DNA of 64,000 nt from PALSA-270 sp963770915 (GCA_963770915.1 CAVYRG010000001.1:1426001-1490000); one strand, 5' to 3'. Numbered from the stretch's first letter, positions 52,894 through 62,248 are shown. Numbers and translations are program-made. The notes: generated by a model not told the origin, from the sequence alone.

Positions 52894-53727
52894 ATGAAGA
52901 AATCTGGGCACGCCGACGCCGCTGGCCCTGTGTCTCGCTTGCGCCCCATCGAAGGGCGGCAGAACGGGTTGGTCAAAGACCTGCGGCGGGCTTTCGCGCA
53001 GGGCGAGCTTACTTCTGGCGGCTTTTGCGCCATCGAGGGCACGCGAATCGTGGAGGAGGCGCTGCGCAGCGGAGTGCGTTTCCGCGCTGTGTTTTTCAGC
53101 ACCTCGGCAAAGGAGAAGGCGCAGCGGCTGCTGCCCCAGCTCGCAGCTCACGTGGAGACGCTCCTGCTGCCGAACAAGTTGTTCGCGAGCGCCGTTGCCA
53201 GCGAAACTCCGCAAGGCGTGGCCGCCCTGGTACGGTGCAAGGAATTTTCGTTGGAAGACGTGCTGGGCAAGGCTAATGCCGGGCCCATCCTGGCGATCGT
53301 GGGCATTCAGGATCCGGGGAATCTGGGCACGATCCTTAGATCGGCGGAAGCTTTTGGCGCAGGCGGAGTGATTCTGGGCGATGGGACGGTTGGAATTTTC
53401 AACTCCAAAGTCATTCGCGCTTCGGCCGGGTCGGTGTTTCGACTACCCATTACCCGGACTAGCTTGCCGGACGTTTTGGGCCGGATGCGTGAGTTAGGCC
53501 TGCGGTTGGCGGCAACTTCGTCGCACACAGGTACGCGGCTGGACAAGGCGAATCTTGCTCTGCCCCTGGTGATTTTCATCGGCAGCGAAGGCGCCGGACT
53601 GCCGAAGAACCTACTGGCAGCGATGGGTGAGGTACTGGCCATCCCGCACTCGCCGCAGGTCGAGTCACTGAATGCCGGAGTGGCGGCGAGTATTGTGCTG
53701 TACGAGGCTGCGAGACGCAGGCGATGA
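52894..53727 (+). CDS. SpoU/TrmH-family RNA 2'-O-methyltransferase
   Basis: A 277-residue SPOUT methyltransferase. An N-terminal L30e-like substrate-binding domain (about 15-110; GFCAIEGTRIVEEAL) precedes the knotted catalytic domain with the three SpoU motifs: NLGTILRSAEAFG, FIGSEGAGLP and VESLNAGVAASIVLYEA. Relatives methylate 23S rRNA (RlmB at G2251) or tRNA, and the target cannot be told from sequence alone. It is divergent from the tsaC-like gene and 45 bp upstream of rarA on the same strand. Confidence 0.93.
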   Translation: MKKSGHADAAGPVSRLRPIEGRQNGLVKDLRRAFAQGELTSGGFCAIEGTRIVEEALRSGVRFRAVFFSTSAKEKAQRLLPQLAAHVETLLLPNKLFASAVASETPQGVAALVRCKEFSLEDVLGKANAGPILAIVGIQDPGNLGTILRSAEAFGAGGVILGDGTVGIFNSKVIRASAGSVFRLPITRTSLPDVLGRMRELGLRLAATSSHTGTRLDKANLALPLVIFIGSEGAGLPKNLLAAMGEVLAIPHSPQVESLNAGVAASIVLYEAARRRR

Positions 53728-53772
53728 TTTTCATGACTTGGTTCCTCTGTGCTCCTCTGTGGTGATGATCTT

Positions 53773-55110
53773 ATGGGTCTTTTCCAAACCACTCCCGACC
53801 CTGGCAACCCCGCCGACCGCACGCGGCCGCTGGCCGACCGGATGCGTCCGCGCAGGCTGGAAGAATTTGTCGGACAGGAGCATCTGGTCGGGCCAGGCAA
53901 GCCGCTGCGCACGCAGATTGAGCGCGACGATCTCGGCTCGCTGATTTTCTGGGGACCTCCCGGGACCGGCAAAACCACGCTGGCGCAAATCATCGCACAC
54001 TTGACCAAGGCGGAATTCATCGAGTTTTCCGCCGTGCTGGTTGGCATCAAGGAAATCAAGCAGGTCATGGCCGACGCCGAGCGCGCCCGGCAATATGGCA
54101 CGAGGACGATCGTTTTCATCGACGAGATCCACCGCTTCAACAAAGCCCAGCAGGATGCGTTTCTGCCGCACGTCGAGAAAGGCAACATCCGGCTTATCGG
54201 CGCGACCACGGAGAATCCGTCGTTCGAAATCATTTCCGCGCTGCTCTCGCGCAGCCGGGTGTATGTACTGAAGCCGCTTACCGAAGAACAAATTGTCACG
54301 CTGCTCAAGCGGGCTCTAGCTGATGAGGAACGCGGCTTGGGAAAAATGATGCTGCTCGCTTCTGACGAAGCGCTCGCCAAGATCGCCGCGTATTCCAGCG
54401 GGGATGCTCGCAGCGCTTACAACGTCCTGGAGGTCGCCGCCAGCCTCGCGCTTGCAGCCGGGAAGGAAACCGGCGCCGAGATCACCGATGCGATCGCGCA
54501 AGACGCCTTGCAGACGCGCGTTCTCCTCTACGATAAAACCGGCGAAGAGCACTACAACCTGATTTCGGCACTGCACAAGTCGGTGCGCAATAGCGATCCC
54601 GATGCGTCGCTTTACTGGCTGGGACGGATGCTCGAAGCTGGCGAAGATCCGCTCTACGTGGCGCGGCGAGTTGTGCGCATGTCGGTCGAGGACATCGGCC
54701 TAGCCGACCCAAATGCCCTCGCGCTTTGCATGGCCGCGCGCGATGCGGTGGATTTCATCGGCATGCCGGAAGGCAATCTGGCGCTGGCGCAGGCGGTCGT
54801 CTATCTGGCGCTCGCGCCAAAATCGAATGCGCTCTACACCGCTTATGGGGCTGTGCAGGAAGATGTGGAGCGCACCGCCGCCGAGCCGGTTCCTCTTCAT
54901 CTGCGCAATGCGCCCACAGGGTTGATGAAAGGCCTGGGCTACGGCCGGGACTATCAGTACGCCCACGATTTGGAGAGCAAAGTGGCCGACATGCAGTGCC
55001 TGCCCAACAATCTGAAAGCCCGCGAGTACTATCGGCCGACCAATGAAGGAGTGGAAAAACGAATTCGCGAAAGGCTGGAAGAGATCAAGCGGAAGAGATT
55101 GTCATCCTAA
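53773..55110 (+). CDS. rarA: Replication-associated recombination protein RarA (MgsA), AAA+ ATPase
   Basis: A 445-residue RarA/MgsA/WRNIP1-type ATPase acting at stalled replication forks. It has MRPRRLEEFVGQEHLVGPG, Walker A GPPGTGKTTLAQ, Walker B FIDEIHRFNKAQQDAFLP, sensor 1 GATTENPSFE and the C-terminal RarA tetramerisation domain (GRDYQYAHDLESKVADMQCL ... REYYRPTNEG). The start at 53773 is preferred to 53749 because the residues from there match the family and the upstream part lies in an intergenic repeat-like stretch. Confidence 0.96.
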   Translation: MGLFQTTPDPGNPADRTRPLADRMRPRRLEEFVGQEHLVGPGKPLRTQIERDDLGSLIFWGPPGTGKTTLAQIIAHLTKAEFIEFSAVLVGIKEIKQVMADAERARQYGTRTIVFIDEIHRFNKAQQDAFLPHVEKGNIRLIGATTENPSFEIISALLSRSRVYVLKPLTEEQIVTLLKRALADEERGLGKMMLLASDEALAKIAAYSSGDARSAYNVLEVAASLALAAGKETGAEITDAIAQDALQTRVLLYDKTGEEHYNLISALHKSVRNSDPDASLYWLGRMLEAGEDPLYVARRVVRMSVEDIGLADPNALALCMAARDAVDFIGMPEGNLALAQAVVYLALAPKSNALYTAYGAVQEDVERTAAEPVPLHLRNAPTGLMKGLGYGRDYQYAHDLESKVADMQCLPNNLKAREYYRPTNEGVEKRIRERLEEIKRKRLSS

Positions 55111-55168
55111 GCGAAGTGGCTGCCGTTGATTTGCGCTCCGGGCAAACCAACTCGCTCAGAGTGACCGC

Positions 55169-55579
55169 TCAGAAGCGGGCTTTGTGCTCTTTCAAAATAC
55201 ACCGGTCCATTACGACGAAGATCCCGGCCTTCCGCGCTTTCTCTGCCGCCGACTCGTTTACGATCTCCTCTTGCATCCAGATGGCCGGAACCTTCAACTG
55301 AATTGCCTGATCGACGATCGCGCCTACTTGCTCCGGACGGCGGAAGATGTTCACGATATCGATCTTCTCCGGGACGTCGAGCAAAGTGGCGTATGCTTTC
55401 TCTCCCAAGGACTCTCGAATCTTGGGATTTACCGGGATTATGCGGTAGCCATGGCTCTGCATGTACGCGGAAACACCGTGGCTGGGCCGCAGCGGACTGT
55501 CGGAGAGCCCAACGACCGCGATGGTTTTGGCGCGTTTGAGCAGGTCGGAAATCGGATCGGATTTGGGCGACGAAGCCAT
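55169..55579 (-). CDS. CoA-binding domain protein (YccU-like)
   Basis: A 136-residue Rossmann-fold CoA-binding protein of the YccU/DUF4520 type. TIAVVGLSDSPLRPSHGVSA is the nucleotide-binding loop; VPEKIDIVNIFRRPEQVGAI and IWMQEEIVNESAAEKA are typical of the family. No physiological role is known. It is convergent with rarA and divergent from the DUF167 gene, with 38 bp between the starts. Confidence 0.92.
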   Translation of the reverse strand: MASSPKSDPISDLLKRAKTIAVVGLSDSPLRPSHGVSAYMQSHGYRIIPVNPKIRESLGEKAYATLLDVPEKIDIVNIFRRPEQVGAIVDQAIQLKVPAIWMQEEIVNESAAEKARKAGIFVVMDRCILKEHKARF

Positions 55580-55617
55580 ACTCGCTATTGTAGCGAGGAT
55601 GCCAGCGCCTCAGCCAC

Positions 55618-55917
55618 ATGGTCACTCCCATGATTGAAATCCGCGACAGTCCGCGCGGCGCAACGTTTGCGGTTCGCGTGCAACCACGAGCCCGCAAGAA
55701 TGCCATCATCGGCGAACTGGACGGCGCGCTCAAGCTGGCTCTTACCGCGCCTCCCATCGAAGGCAAGGCCAACGCGGCCTGCGTCGAATTCGTGGCGAAT
55801 CTTTTGAAGGTTCCGCGTTCCTCCGTTACCATTGCCTCCGGCCAACGCGGCCGCAATAAAGTGATTCGAGTTGCGGGCCTATCCGCCGCTGCAGTGAAGC
55901 AGCGGCTGCAGGAATAG
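55618..55917 (+). CDS. DUF167 (YggU) family protein
   Basis: A 99-residue YggU/DUF167 protein. FAVRVQPRARKNAIIGELDG, LTAPPIEGKANAACVEFVAN and VTIASGQRGRNKVIRVAG cover the whole family profile. The function is unknown. Two Met codons (55618, 55630) are possible starts; neither has a good ribosome site. The transporter gene starts 28 bp downstream. Confidence 0.92.
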   Translation: MVTPMIEIRDSPRGATFAVRVQPRARKNAIIGELDGALKLALTAPPIEGKANAACVEFVANLLKVPRSSVTIASGQRGRNKVIRVAGLSAAAVKQRLQE

Positions 55918-55944
55918 CGGCGCGGCAGGCTCAGGAAACAAATT

Positions 55945-57216
55945 TTGACCTTCTCCGAACGCTTTCACGAAATCCGTACTGGCTTCGAGCGGCCTTTCTG
56001 GGTCGCCAATGTCAGCGAACTGTTCGAACGGCTGTCCTACTACGCGGCCTTTGCTTCTCTCGCCCGCTATTTGCACGAGACACTGAATTTCGGCGTGGAA
56101 CGGGCAAGCAGCCTCACCGGACTTTTTGGCGGCCTGGTCTGGTTTCTTGCCGCGTTCGGAGGCACCCTCGCCGACCGTCTCGGATTTCGCCGATCGCTCT
56201 CACTCGCCTATTTCATTCTGAGTTGCTCGTACTTTCTGCTGGGTTCCATCGGCGCGCCCTGGCTCGCGCCGATACGCGGTGCGATGCCCCTGGTGGTGCT
56301 GGTAAGCATCATCCTGGCGTTGCCGGCTCTGGGCATCGCGCTGGTGAAACCTTGCGTCGTCGGCACGACGGCGCGCGCCTCGAAAGAAAACGTCCGCTCC
56401 ATCGGCTATTCCATCTATTACACGCTGGTGAATATCGGCGGGGCGGCGGGGCCTTATCTCGCTTCCTGGATTCATCAGCACATGCGCGTAGAAAACGTGT
56501 TTCGTGCCGCGGCGCTCAGCGTCTTTGCCATGTTTTTCGCGGTGCTGCTCTTCTTCAGAGAGCCGCGCCGTTCCGGCGAGCCGGAGGCTCCGAGCCTGGG
56601 CGAGGCGGCAAAGAATTTTCTGACCGTGGTCTCTAACCCGCGGTTCATGATTTTTCTCCTGATCTTTTCCGGCTACTGGATCGTGTTTTGGCAGGAATTC
56701 ATTGTTCTTCCAATCTATATCCACGACTACATCAACCCCAAAACCGACACGGAACTGATGCTCGTGACTGGCCCGTTGACCGTGATTACGCTGCAAATGG
56801 CGGTGAGTTTTCTCACCCAGCGCCTGCCGGCTTTTCGCGCCATCACGCTGGGCACGCTGATGTCAGGGCTGGCCTGGATCATTCTCATCATCCATCCCAC
56901 GGTCATCACGGCGATCGCGACGCTGTTTGCGGTTTCACTGGGCGAGATCACGCAGTCACCCCGCTACTACGAATACATTTCGCGGCTCGCGCCCCCAGGC
57001 CAGCAGGGCACGTACATGGGCTTCGCATTCCTGCCCATTGGCATCGGTTCGCTGGTGGGCGGCTGGTTTGGGGGCCTGCTTCTGCATCACTTCGGAGAAG
57101 TAACCCACCAGCCGGGTCGGATCTGGTGGGTTGTAACTGCGACGGGAGTGGTGACCGCCGCCTTGCTCTGGCTCTACGACAAGACGTTGAAGCCGGAGGA
57201 GACGGTAACGAGCTAG
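55945..57216 (+). CDS. POT/PTR-type MFS transporter
   Basis: A 423-residue major-facilitator transporter. NVSELFERLSYYAAFASLAR in helix 1 is the ExxER-F-YY signature of proton-dependent oligopeptide transporters, though the protein is shorter than usual POT members (450-500), probably because it lacks the two extra helices. GFRRSLSLAYF and GYSIYYTLVNIGGAAGP are further MFS/POT features. It should import small peptides or related solutes with protons. The start is TTG 55945 with AGGA eight bases upstream. Confidence 0.85.
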   Translation: MTFSERFHEIRTGFERPFWVANVSELFERLSYYAAFASLARYLHETLNFGVERASSLTGLFGGLVWFLAAFGGTLADRLGFRRSLSLAYFILSCSYFLLGSIGAPWLAPIRGAMPLVVLVSIILALPALGIALVKPCVVGTTARASKENVRSIGYSIYYTLVNIGGAAGPYLASWIHQHMRVENVFRAAALSVFAMFFAVLLFFREPRRSGEPEAPSLGEAAKNFLTVVSNPRFMIFLLIFSGYWIVFWQEFIVLPIYIHDYINPKTDTELMLVTGPLTVITLQMAVSFLTQRLPAFRAITLGTLMSGLAWIILIIHPTVITAIATLFAVSLGEITQSPRYYEYISRLAPPGQQGTYMGFAFLPIGIGSLVGGWFGGLLLHHFGEVTHQPGRIWWVVTATGVVTAALLWLYDKTLKPEETVTS

Positions 57217-57351
57217 AACTTGAACTGCCCCGGTTAGGCAGAACCGCTGATACGCGTCGAATGTCAGAGCGCGAAACCACTCCTGTTTCTAAGGTGCGAG
57301 CCCGCACTGAGTTTCTTCGTGGATTAATATATGGAGCGTGAGGCAGGATGC

Positions 57352-57582
57352 ATGACTCCCAAATGGCTAATCACGATTGGGGTGATCTGGTTTATGGTGG
57401 TTGTCGTGTGGCTTCACTTCGCCCCAAGTTCGTATTTCCACATGTTCGAAACTAAAGACGCCGACCGGCAGTCAGCTTTGATCGTTGGTATCTATCTTTT
57501 TGGGCTCCTGTACTCTGTTTTCATAGTCGGTTGGCTGGTCCCTCTCGCCCTTGGCACTTACCGGTTAGTACGACACCGGTAG
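57352..57582 (+). CDS. Small two-helix membrane protein
   Basis: A 76-residue protein with two clear membrane helices (LITIGVIWFMVVVVWLHF and SALIVGIYLFGLLYSVFIVG) and a basic C-terminus. I recognise no family. ATG 57352 has AGG four and GAGG eight bases upstream; ATG 57331 is an alternative. Codon use is less GC-rich than in its neighbours, so it may be a young or transferred gene, or simply a constrained membrane sequence. Confidence 0.55.
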   Translation: MTPKWLITIGVIWFMVVVVWLHFAPSSYFHMFETKDADRQSALIVGIYLFGLLYSVFIVGWLVPLALGTYRLVRHR

Positions 57583-57645
57583 ACTCGCGCTGGCATTTGC
57601 TCATTAGCTCAAAAGCTCCGGCGTTGCTAGAATACTCATTTGCCC

Positions 57646-58812
57646 ATGGACCTCCACGCCATACAGGCCGCGCTGCAAGAGCGCAATATCGACGCCTGGC
57701 TTTTCTACGACCATCATCATCGCGATCCCATTGCTTACCGCGTGCTCGGCCTGCCTGCGAACCTGTTGGTCACGCGCCGCTGGTTTTATCTCATCCCGGC
57801 GCAAGGCGAACCGATCAAGCTGGTGCACAAAATCGAGTCCGGGCAACTCGATTCCCTTCCCGGCAGCAAGCGCCAATACGCCGCGTGGCAGGAACTTTTC
57901 GACGAGGTCAAGGCGATGCTCTCTAACCTTCGCGACATCGCCATGCAGTACTCGCCCAACAACCTGGTGTTCTATGTCTCCCTCGTCGATGGCGGCACGC
58001 TCGAAATGATACGCGGTCTGGGAAAGAACGTGGTCAGCTCCGGCGACTTGGTGGCTCTGTTCGAGGCCACGTGGACGGAAGAGCAGATCAAATCGCATTT
58101 CGCCGCGCGTGATGCGATTGATGCGATCACCACAGCGGCGTTCCAGGAAATCGGCCGGCGGGCGCGCGATGGCGGGACAACAGAATACGAGATTCAGCAG
58201 TGGTTCATGGAGGCCTTTCGCCGGGAGAATCTGGTCACGGACGATCCTCCCATTGTCGCCGTGAATGCAAACGCCGGTGACCCGCACTACGAGCCGCGCG
58301 CGGAAAGGTCAGCTGCCATCCGCGAAGGTGATCTCGTGCTGCTCGACGTCTGGGCGAAGAAGAACACTCCCGAAGCGGTTTATTACGACATCACCTGGAT
58401 GGGCTGGATTGGCACATCGCCCTCGGACCGCGCGAGGGAAGTTTTTCAAATCGTGCGGGACGCTCGCGACGCCGGGGTGCAGACCGTGCAGCAGGCCATC
58501 GCCGCCAGCCGTCCCATTGCCGGCTGGGAAGTGGATCGTGCGGTGCGCGGCCACATCAAGCAAGCGGGTTACGGCGACTATTTCATTCATCGCACCGGCC
58601 ACTCCATCGGCACCGAAGTGCACGCCAACGGCGCTAACATGGACGATCTAGAAATCCACGATGAGCGCCGCCTTTTACCGAATTCCTGTTTCTCCATCGA
58701 GCCGGGCATTTATTTGCCGGAGTTCGGCGTGCGCAGCGAAGTCAACGTTCTGGTGCGGCGCAACGCCGCTGAGGTAACGGGTAAAATTCAACGTGAGATT
58801 GTGATTGTCTAA
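57646..58812 (+). CDS. M24 family metallopeptidase (Xaa-Pro dipeptidase-like)
   Basis: A 388-residue pita-bread metallopeptidase. A creatinase-like N-terminal domain (1-150; IDAWLFYDHHHRDPIAYRVL) precedes the catalytic domain whose metal ligands are seen in LVLLDVWAKK, YYDITWMG, IHRTGHSIGTE, FSIEPGIYLP and VRSEVNVLV. Members cleave X-Pro bonds; exact substrate is unknown. I use ATG 57646; a TTG two codons earlier is in frame. The next gene starts right after its stop codon. Confidence 0.93.
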   Translation: MDLHAIQAALQERNIDAWLFYDHHHRDPIAYRVLGLPANLLVTRRWFYLIPAQGEPIKLVHKIESGQLDSLPGSKRQYAAWQELFDEVKAMLSNLRDIAMQYSPNNLVFYVSLVDGGTLEMIRGLGKNVVSSGDLVALFEATWTEEQIKSHFAARDAIDAITTAAFQEIGRRARDGGTTEYEIQQWFMEAFRRENLVTDDPPIVAVNANAGDPHYEPRAERSAAIREGDLVLLDVWAKKNTPEAVYYDITWMGWIGTSPSDRAREVFQIVRDARDAGVQTVQQAIAASRPIAGWEVDRAVRGHIKQAGYGDYFIHRTGHSIGTEVHANGANMDDLEIHDERRLLPNSCFSIEPGIYLPEFGVRSEVNVLVRRNAAEVTGKIQREIVIV

Positions 58813-59223
58813 ATGCCAACTTCTTCCTCGAGTAAAACGGAAACCGAGCAGGCAGCCGCCACCATGTCGGTAGTGGCGCCGGCGATCGCCTGGCTGATTC
58901 CCGGCGCCGGCCACATGATTCAGAAGCGCTGGATTCGCGGCCTGCTGCTCATGGCGTCAGTCGTCACCATGTTTATTCTTGGCCTGCTCATGCAGGGCCG
59001 CGTGTATCGCCCCAACAGCGGCGATATTCTCGATATCCTGGGCTTCGTTGGCGACATCGGCGCGGGCGGGCTCTATATCGTCACGCGGGCTTTGGATTTC
59101 GGCCAGGGCGCGATCTCCCACGCCACCGCCGACTACGGCACCAAGTACATCATCGTGGCTGGGTTGCTGAACCTCATCAGTGTGGCGGATGCCTATCACA
59201 TCGCGATCGGAAAGAAATCATGA
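58813..59223 (+). CDS. Small membrane protein, DUF6677-like
   Basis: A 136-residue protein with about three hydrophobic segments (VVAPAIAWLIPGAGHMIQ, GLLLMASVVTMFILGLLMQG, KYIIVAGLLNLISVADAYHI). The AWLIPGAGHMIQKRWIRG stretch resembles the DUF6677 and TM2-like families. Its ATG follows the M24 stop codon with no gap, and its own stop overlaps the next start, so it is inside an operon. Function unknown. Confidence 0.8.
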   Translation: MPTSSSSKTETEQAAATMSVVAPAIAWLIPGAGHMIQKRWIRGLLLMASVVTMFILGLLMQGRVYRPNSGDILDILGFVGDIGAGGLYIVTRALDFGQGAISHATADYGTKYIIVAGLLNLISVADAYHIAIGKKS

Positions 59224-59444
59224 TGCCAGCTCCCTTCGCTCACGCGCTGACACCTTTTGCAGTGGTTCTCGCGCCGTCGCACTTTACTGCAGCTCTGATC
59301 TTTGCCGTGTTCGCTTCCATCGTCTTCGGCATTACGCAGCGCAACAACGTCCGCGAAATGGTTCGCTACGGCCTCTATTGTTTCGCCATGTTTATCGGCG
59401 GAGTCTTTGTGGCCGGCTGGGCGATGTGGCTGTTGAAGAGATAG
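59220..59444 (+). CDS. Small membrane protein (74 aa)
   Basis: A 74-residue protein with two hydrophobic helices (HFTAALIFAVFASIVFGI and YGLYCFAMFIGGVFVAGW) and basic loops. The ATG overlaps the preceding stop, so it is translationally coupled to the DUF6677-like gene, and the two products may interact. No family is recognised. It ends at the edge of a large inverted repeat. Confidence 0.75.
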   Translation: MMPAPFAHALTPFAVVLAPSHFTAALIFAVFASIVFGITQRNNVREMVRYGLYCFAMFIGGVFVAGWAMWLLKR

Positions 59445-59461
59445 TTGGTCGTTGGTCGTTG

Positions 59462-59619
59462 GTCGTTGGTCCTTTGGTCGTTGGTCGTTGGCCTAACCCG
59501 CTGTCGTTCTGAGCTAAGTCGCGCCGCTGCGCGCCGTGCATTCTAACGATCCTCTCACCCAATGAGGCTTCGAACGAAGCTGCGACTGGCCAACGACCAA
59601 CGACCAAAGGACCAACGAC
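59462..59619. repeat. Perfect 32-bp inverted repeat with tandem heptamers
   Basis: The 32 bp at 59462-59493 are the exact inverse complement of 59588-59619, with 94 bp between. The left arm is preceded by further copies of a TTGGTCG heptamer (from about 59445), which also makes up the arm, interrupted once by a CTTTGGTCG variant. The arms lie between two convergent genes, where such a stem would block transcription from both sides. It has the look of a dispersed miniature element. Confidence 0.8.
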
Positions 59620-59623
59620 GGGT

Positions 59624-60568
59624 TTATCCTTCCCACACGAACGCATCGAACACTCGCTTGGTATCGAATCCCAGACGGCGGTACAGAGCCACAGCGTGAG
59701 TGTTGGCCTCGGTGACGGTCAGCGAGAGAGACGAGAAGCCCCGCTGGCGGAGGTTAGCCGTAGAAGTTGCGAGCAGAGACTCTCCGATCCGCTGCGAGCG
59801 GTACTCCGGCAGCACGCAAACCTGGGTGACGTGGCCGACGTCGTGGCGGACCCGCGAGCAGAGAATCAGGCCCGCCAGGCTGCGCGCGCGGCGATGAACG
59901 GCGACGAAAGAAGACTCCGGATCGAAAGTGCCACACCCCGGAAAGCGCACAATATTGTTGAGAAAGCGAAGCGAGCCGCTCAGGCTGCGGTATTGGTCGT
60001 TGATATCGGCATCCACATGGCCGCGGTAGGCGGTGGTGATGACGGCGGCCGCGGCCTGATAGTCGGCCTCGGCCCAGCGCCGAATCTCAATTTCCGCTCC
60101 CGGGGCCGCCACAGCGCGAGGTATGGGCGCCAGCGGCATCACCATGAAAAGCCGCGCGTGCCGCCGAAACCCCTGTTCTGAAAATGATGCGGCCACGGCG
60201 CCGGTTTCGTGCAGCAGCAATTGCGCCTCCACCCGATGAATGCCCGGCGACTGCTGCAACGTCTCGATCACATGCACAAGCAGGCGCGATTCCACTTCCT
60301 GCGGGTTGAACGTCCCGCCATTGCTCGCGACGTAGAGATCGCCGATCACGCCCTTGCTGCCTTCATACACGAAGAACGAGTAGCCGCAAATCCGGCCGCG
60401 CTCAATCGCCGCGTACCCGGGCAGAATCTTAGCGTCGGCGTAACGCAGAATCATGTCCGCCGAGCCGCTGTAGTCCCAGGAAAGCAGCCGCTCCCATGCC
60501 CTGGTTTCATCCTCCAGCAGGGCCCGCAGATCAGACGAAGAAAAATGTCGGAGGTCGAGAATTTCCAC
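59624..60568 (-). CDS. Tandem GNAT-fold acetyltransferase
   Basis: A 314-residue protein with two GNAT domains. The N-terminal one (about 1-150) is degenerate; the C-terminal one (about 160-314) has the acetyl-CoA loop VLPEYRSQRIGESLL and the closing TVTEANTHAVALYRRLGFD. This layout is like MshD-type enzymes, but the substrate is unknown. GTG 60568 is chosen because GGGAG precedes it by five bases; the longer frame up to 60841 covers the intergenic region and is rich in Arg and Ser. Confidence 0.85.
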   Translation of the reverse strand: MEILDLRHFSSSDLRALLEDETRAWERLLSWDYSGSADMILRYADAKILPGYAAIERGRICGYSFFVYEGSKGVIGDLYVASNGGTFNPQEVESRLLVHVIETLQQSPGIHRVEAQLLLHETGAVAASFSEQGFRRHARLFMVMPLAPIPRAVAAPGAEIEIRRWAEADYQAAAAVITTAYRGHVDADINDQYRSLSGSLRFLNNIVRFPGCGTFDPESSFVAVHRRARSLAGLILCSRVRHDVGHVTQVCVLPEYRSQRIGESLLATSTANLRQRGFSSLSLTVTEANTHAVALYRRLGFDTKRVFDAFVWEG

Positions 60569-60871
60569 CGCGGCTCCCGCAGAGCTTGGGACACAAAACA
60601 GCGTAGCGCGAAAGGGGAGTGTAGTGCTTTGGCGGCGCGAGAGGCAAACCGGGGAACACGGCGAAGCAACAGAGCCCCGGACCTCGCCCACTGCGGAACC
60701 TCGGGCGCCCGACTCGCAATCGAATATTGTCAGACGCAGACCGAATGTTTTTGGTATCCTGCTTCGGCTCGGAGTGTGCAGTGTGGAGCTGCACTCGGAA
60801 AGTTTCAATTCCCTGACCGCAGACCTGCTCACGGCCAGCACAAAACATCACGCTCAGTGGAGGGAGACTCC
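60569..60871. promoter_or_regulatory. Divergent intergenic region without gene
   Basis: 303 bp between the GNAT and FAD-oxidase starts. No coding pattern, tRNA or strong repeat is seen. It must hold both promoters and is fairly AT-rich near 60720-60800. The GGAGGGAG ribosome site of the FAD oxidase lies at its right end. Confidence 0.5.
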
Positions 60872-62248
60872 ATGCCTGCTCAATCCCTAGATCAATTGAA
60901 GAGTTCGTTTCGTGGAGAGCTGATCCAGCCCTCTGACGCCGCCTATGAGGCGGCCCGCAAAGTCTATAACGGGATGATCGACAAACGTCCGCGTCTCATT
61001 GTCCGCTGCGTGGACGTGGCTGACGTCATTGCGGCGGTGAAATTCGGCGCCGCGAATGAGATGTTGACGGCCATTCGCGGCGGCGGACACAACGGCGCCG
61101 GACTGGGAACCTGCGACGATGGTCTGGTGATCGACCTCTCGCGCATGAAGGGCATTCGCGTGAACCCGGCCGAAAAGACCGTCCGCGTGGAGGCGGGCTG
61201 CGTTTGGGGCGACGTGGACCATGCTACGCACGCCTTCGGCATGGCTACTCCCTGCGGATTCATCTCTACCACCGGGGTGGCAGGTCTCACTCTGGGTGGC
61301 GGCATCGGTTATCTAAGCCGTCAATACGGCCTGACCATTGACAATCTCCTCTCCGTGGATATGGTTTTGGCAGACGGCAGCTTTGTGACCGCCAGCAGCA
61401 AAGAGAACCCCGATTTGTTCTGGGCGGTGCGCGGCGGCGGCGGCAACTTCGGCGTGGTCACTTCCTTTGAGTTCCGCCTCCATCCCGTGAGCATGGTGCA
61501 ATTCGGCCCAACCTTCTGGCCGCTCGAGGAATCCGTGACGGTTCTCCGCGCTTACCGCGATTTCATTAAAAACGCTCCCGAAGACATTAGCGGTTTCTTT
61601 GCGTTTCTCGTCATTCCTCCTGCTCCGATGTTCCCGGAGCATCTTCACCTGAAGAAAGTGTGCGGAATCGTCTGGTGTTGCACCGGCTCCGCCGAAAAAA
61701 CCGAAGCGGCCCTGAAGCCGATGCAAGCGCTCGGCCATCCGCTTCTCCACCACGTCGGCCCGGCTCCCTTCCCAGTGGTGCAAAGCCTGTTTGATGGGTT
61801 GTTCGTACCGGGCCTGCAATGGTATTGGCGGGCGGACAACTTCACCGAACTCACTGACGAAGCGATTGCCCAGCACGCCAAGCATGGCGCGATGCTGCCG
61901 ACCATGCTCTCTACCATGCATCTCTATCCGGTGAATGGCGCGGCCCAGCGCATCGGCAAAAACGACACCGCCTATAGCTTCCGCGAAGCTCTGTTTGCCG
62001 AAGTCATCGTCGGGGTGGATCCTGATCCTGCCAATGCTGAGAAGATTACGAAATGGTGCAAGGATTACTGGGAAGCACTGCATCCATTCTCAGCCGGAGG
62101 CGCGTACATGAATTTCATGATGGAAGAAGGGCAGGAACGGATTCAGGCCGCCTATCGTGATAATTATCAGCGCCTCGTGGCGGTGAAGAAGAAATACGAT
62201 CCCAAGAACTTTTTCCGGGTCAATCAGAACATTCGGCCGGCTGCCTGA
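60872..62248 (+). CDS. FAD-linked oxidase with berberine-bridge-like C-terminus
   Basis: A 458-residue flavoprotein of the PCMH/VAO fold. The FAD-binding region has TAIRGGGHNGAGLGTCDDG, where H73 is the usual covalent 8-alpha-histidyl site, and GVAGLTLGGGIGYLSRQYGL. No Cys stands at the second covalent position of bicovalent enzymes. The BBE domain closes the protein (NYQRLVAVKKKYDPKNFFRV). Such enzymes oxidise sugars or secondary metabolites with oxygen or other acceptors. ATG 60872 has GGAGGGAG five bases upstream. Confidence 0.94.
   Translation: MPAQSLDQLKSSFRGELIQPSDAAYEAARKVYNGMIDKRPRLIVRCVDVADVIAAVKFGAANEMLTAIRGGGHNGAGLGTCDDGLVIDLSRMKGIRVNPAEKTVRVEAGCVWGDVDHATHAFGMATPCGFISTTGVAGLTLGGGIGYLSRQYGLTIDNLLSVDMVLADGSFVTASSKENPDLFWAVRGGGGNFGVVTSFEFRLHPVSMVQFGPTFWPLEESVTVLRAYRDFIKNAPEDISGFFAFLVIPPAPMFPEHLHLKKVCGIVWCCTGSAEKTEAALKPMQALGHPLLHHVGPAPFPVVQSLFDGLFVPGLQWYWRADNFTELTDEAIAQHAKHGAMLPTMLSTMHLYPVNGAAQRIGKNDTAYSFREALFAEVIVGVDPDPANAEKITKWCKDYWEALHPFSAGGAYMNFMMEEGQERIQAAYRDNYQRLVAVKKKYDPKNFFRVNQNIRPAA

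Noticed and set aside
59442..59493. Tandem TTGGTCG heptamers as a possible CRISPR array
   Set aside because: Units are seven bases, adjacent and without spacers, and are part of an inverted repeat; there are no cas genes.
60209..60871. Upstream extension of the FAD oxidase frame
   Set aside because: It runs antisense through the GNAT gene; the start at 60872 has an excellent ribosome site and matches the family N-terminus.
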